Shown: piece by piece, positions 62,969 to 64,000 of the stretch | Layout of the letters: the number at the start of each line of letters is the position of its first letter | How positions within the stretch are numbered: position 1 is the stretch's first letter | NCBI GenBank assembly: GCA_038380795.1 | Contig: CM076261.1 | Span: 9,058,556-9,122,555, forward strand | Direction of reading: 5' to 3' | Origin: Pyrocephalus nanus | Lineage: Eukaryota; Chordata; Aves; Passeriformes; Tyrannidae | DNA length: 64,000 nucleotides | Notes under the pieces: model-generated | Told to the model about the DNA's origin: nothing | Databases searched by the model: none | What the model saw: only the letters and a program-made list of their open reading frames with translations | Position numbers and translations under genes: made by a program

Positions 62969-64000
62969 CCAATAAAGTCTGGACTGGTACAAACAGAAAA
63001 TCATATAAGAATGCCTCAGCTTTTCTGTTTACCAGCCAAACAGCACCAGCATCACCATACCACAGATTACCAGCCAGAAAGAAATAGCTTTATGTTAGAA
63101 ATATGAGGGGAAATTATGGTATTGTTTCTTTAATTCTTTCAGATGTCACAGGCTGCTGAGTCTTGGATATTTTTTGTCAACTTTTCTCTAATGTAACAGC
63201 TGACTCACAGATCTCCTGACTGACCTCCAGGGACTACATTTTCTTTATCTGGCCTTTTTGCCTCTGTTTTATCATCTACCAGCCTTCATGTATTCATTGT
63301 ACTTTTGCTGACATGGGGGGGCGGACCAGATGGCATAATTATGAAAGAACAAAAAACACTTGTGATACAAGTCTAAGACAATCGTATTTCCAAAATAAAA
63401 CATTGTACAAAAATTAGTGGAAAACAGCTGCTTTGATCACACTTTGAAAACACAGGTACTGTATTATATTTCTTAAAAAGTGTATTCTGTCATATTCAAC
63501 TGTAGTAATTTTTATTTAGAAGTCGCAGATTAAGATAGAGGCAAATATGATGGTGGCTGTTTATCAAACTTTATTAGATGCATTAATCAATATTTCATCA
63601 ATAATAGTTAAAAGCATTACATTCTGTAGTTTGTAGATACTTTTTAAAGAAATATTTCTTCTTATATCGACAGTCTTTTCTTATTACTGCATCTTTTATA
63701 AGCTGAGCTTATTGTGTGCACACCACATGAAAATCAACTTGAAAAAGGCTTGTGGCAGGAGAATAGGAAATGCTGAAAATGCCACAGAGATTTTATGCGA
63801 TATTGCTTAGCAAATGCACATTTGTTTAAATAGCTGAAAAAACCCTGTTTGAAAGAATGCAAGAATGGAATCTCAGATGGAATGACCATGGGAAAGGGAA
63901 TTGGCATGAATTACTAGAAATGCTCAGATTTTAGACTACCAGTTTCTTCCATCAATGACAACATTAACATCATAGTACACAAAATTAAGGAGCAATGAGA

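Larger units (their letters stand above)
54491..64000. other. Unique stretch with a promoter-like cluster and a large palindrome
   Basis: No interspersed repeat was recognised. A/C-rich simple sequences lie at about 55468-55530 and 56868-56915, and a G12 run at 55590-55601. The interesting parts are the promoter-like cluster and splice-flanked segments at 59526-60737 and the palindrome at 62945-62968. The remaining short frames have no support. Confidence 0.45.

Noticed and set aside
1..64000. tRNA, rRNA, CRISPR array, prokaryotic operon or complete provirus
   Set aside because: None of the diagnostic structures was seen. The window is vertebrate non-coding DNA with LINE relics and a solo LTR.

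Overview
This window is vertebrate nuclear DNA, almost certainly avian. It is AT-rich. It carries at least eight degraded fragments of CR1 (chicken repeat 1) LINEs and one solo endogenous-retrovirus LTR of a type I recall from bird genomes. There are no bacterial features: no operons, Shine-Dalgarno-driven ORFs, CRISPR arrays, rRNA or tRNA that I could see. Interspersed repeats cover only a few percent of the window, as is usual for a bird macrochromosome. I could not recognise any known protein-coding gene. The long open frames are either TE-derived or unsupported chance ORFs. The window is best read as intergenic or deep intronic sequence.

Layout. 1-7400: unique AT-rich DNA with two E-box palindromes and several splice-flanked open segments on the minus strand (about 1511-1593, 4749-4879, 6821-6935). 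7401-7450: small antisense CR1 3' end. 7883-8476: solo LTR with a recognisable TATA box. 8477-15518: unique DNA containing an old antisense CR1 (11494-11920). 15519-15663 and 18748-19310: sense CR1 3' ends. 19311-25454: unique DNA with a nested inverted-repeat cluster near 20771-20880 and a GC-richer patch at about 22720-23150. 25455-25775: sense CR1 3' end. 26490-27558: the longest CR1, antisense, reaching into the reverse-transcriptase domain. 27559-49167: a long repeat-poor stretch with simple repeats and possible conserved non-coding blocks. 49168-49590: sense CR1 lacking its 3' end. 49888-51154: a phase-compatible pair of splice-flanked open segments on the plus strand. 53971-54490: antisense CR1 with a damaged RT active-site box. 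54491-64000: unique DNA holding a promoter-like cluster (X-box-like, CCAAT, CRE) followed by three splice-flanked segments and AATAAA at 59526-60737, and a 24-bp perfect palindrome at 62945-62968.

How things fit together. CR1 pieces lie in both orientations and show different degrees of decay, so they reflect several independent insertions. The solo LTR reflects recombinational loss of a provirus. The most interesting non-repeat signal is the compact transcription-unit-like arrangement at 59.5-60.7 kb. Next is the two-exon arrangement at 49.9-51.1 kb. Both are inferred from splice consensus and open frame only. Neither has a visible start codon, and both could be chance in 64 kb of AT-rich DNA.
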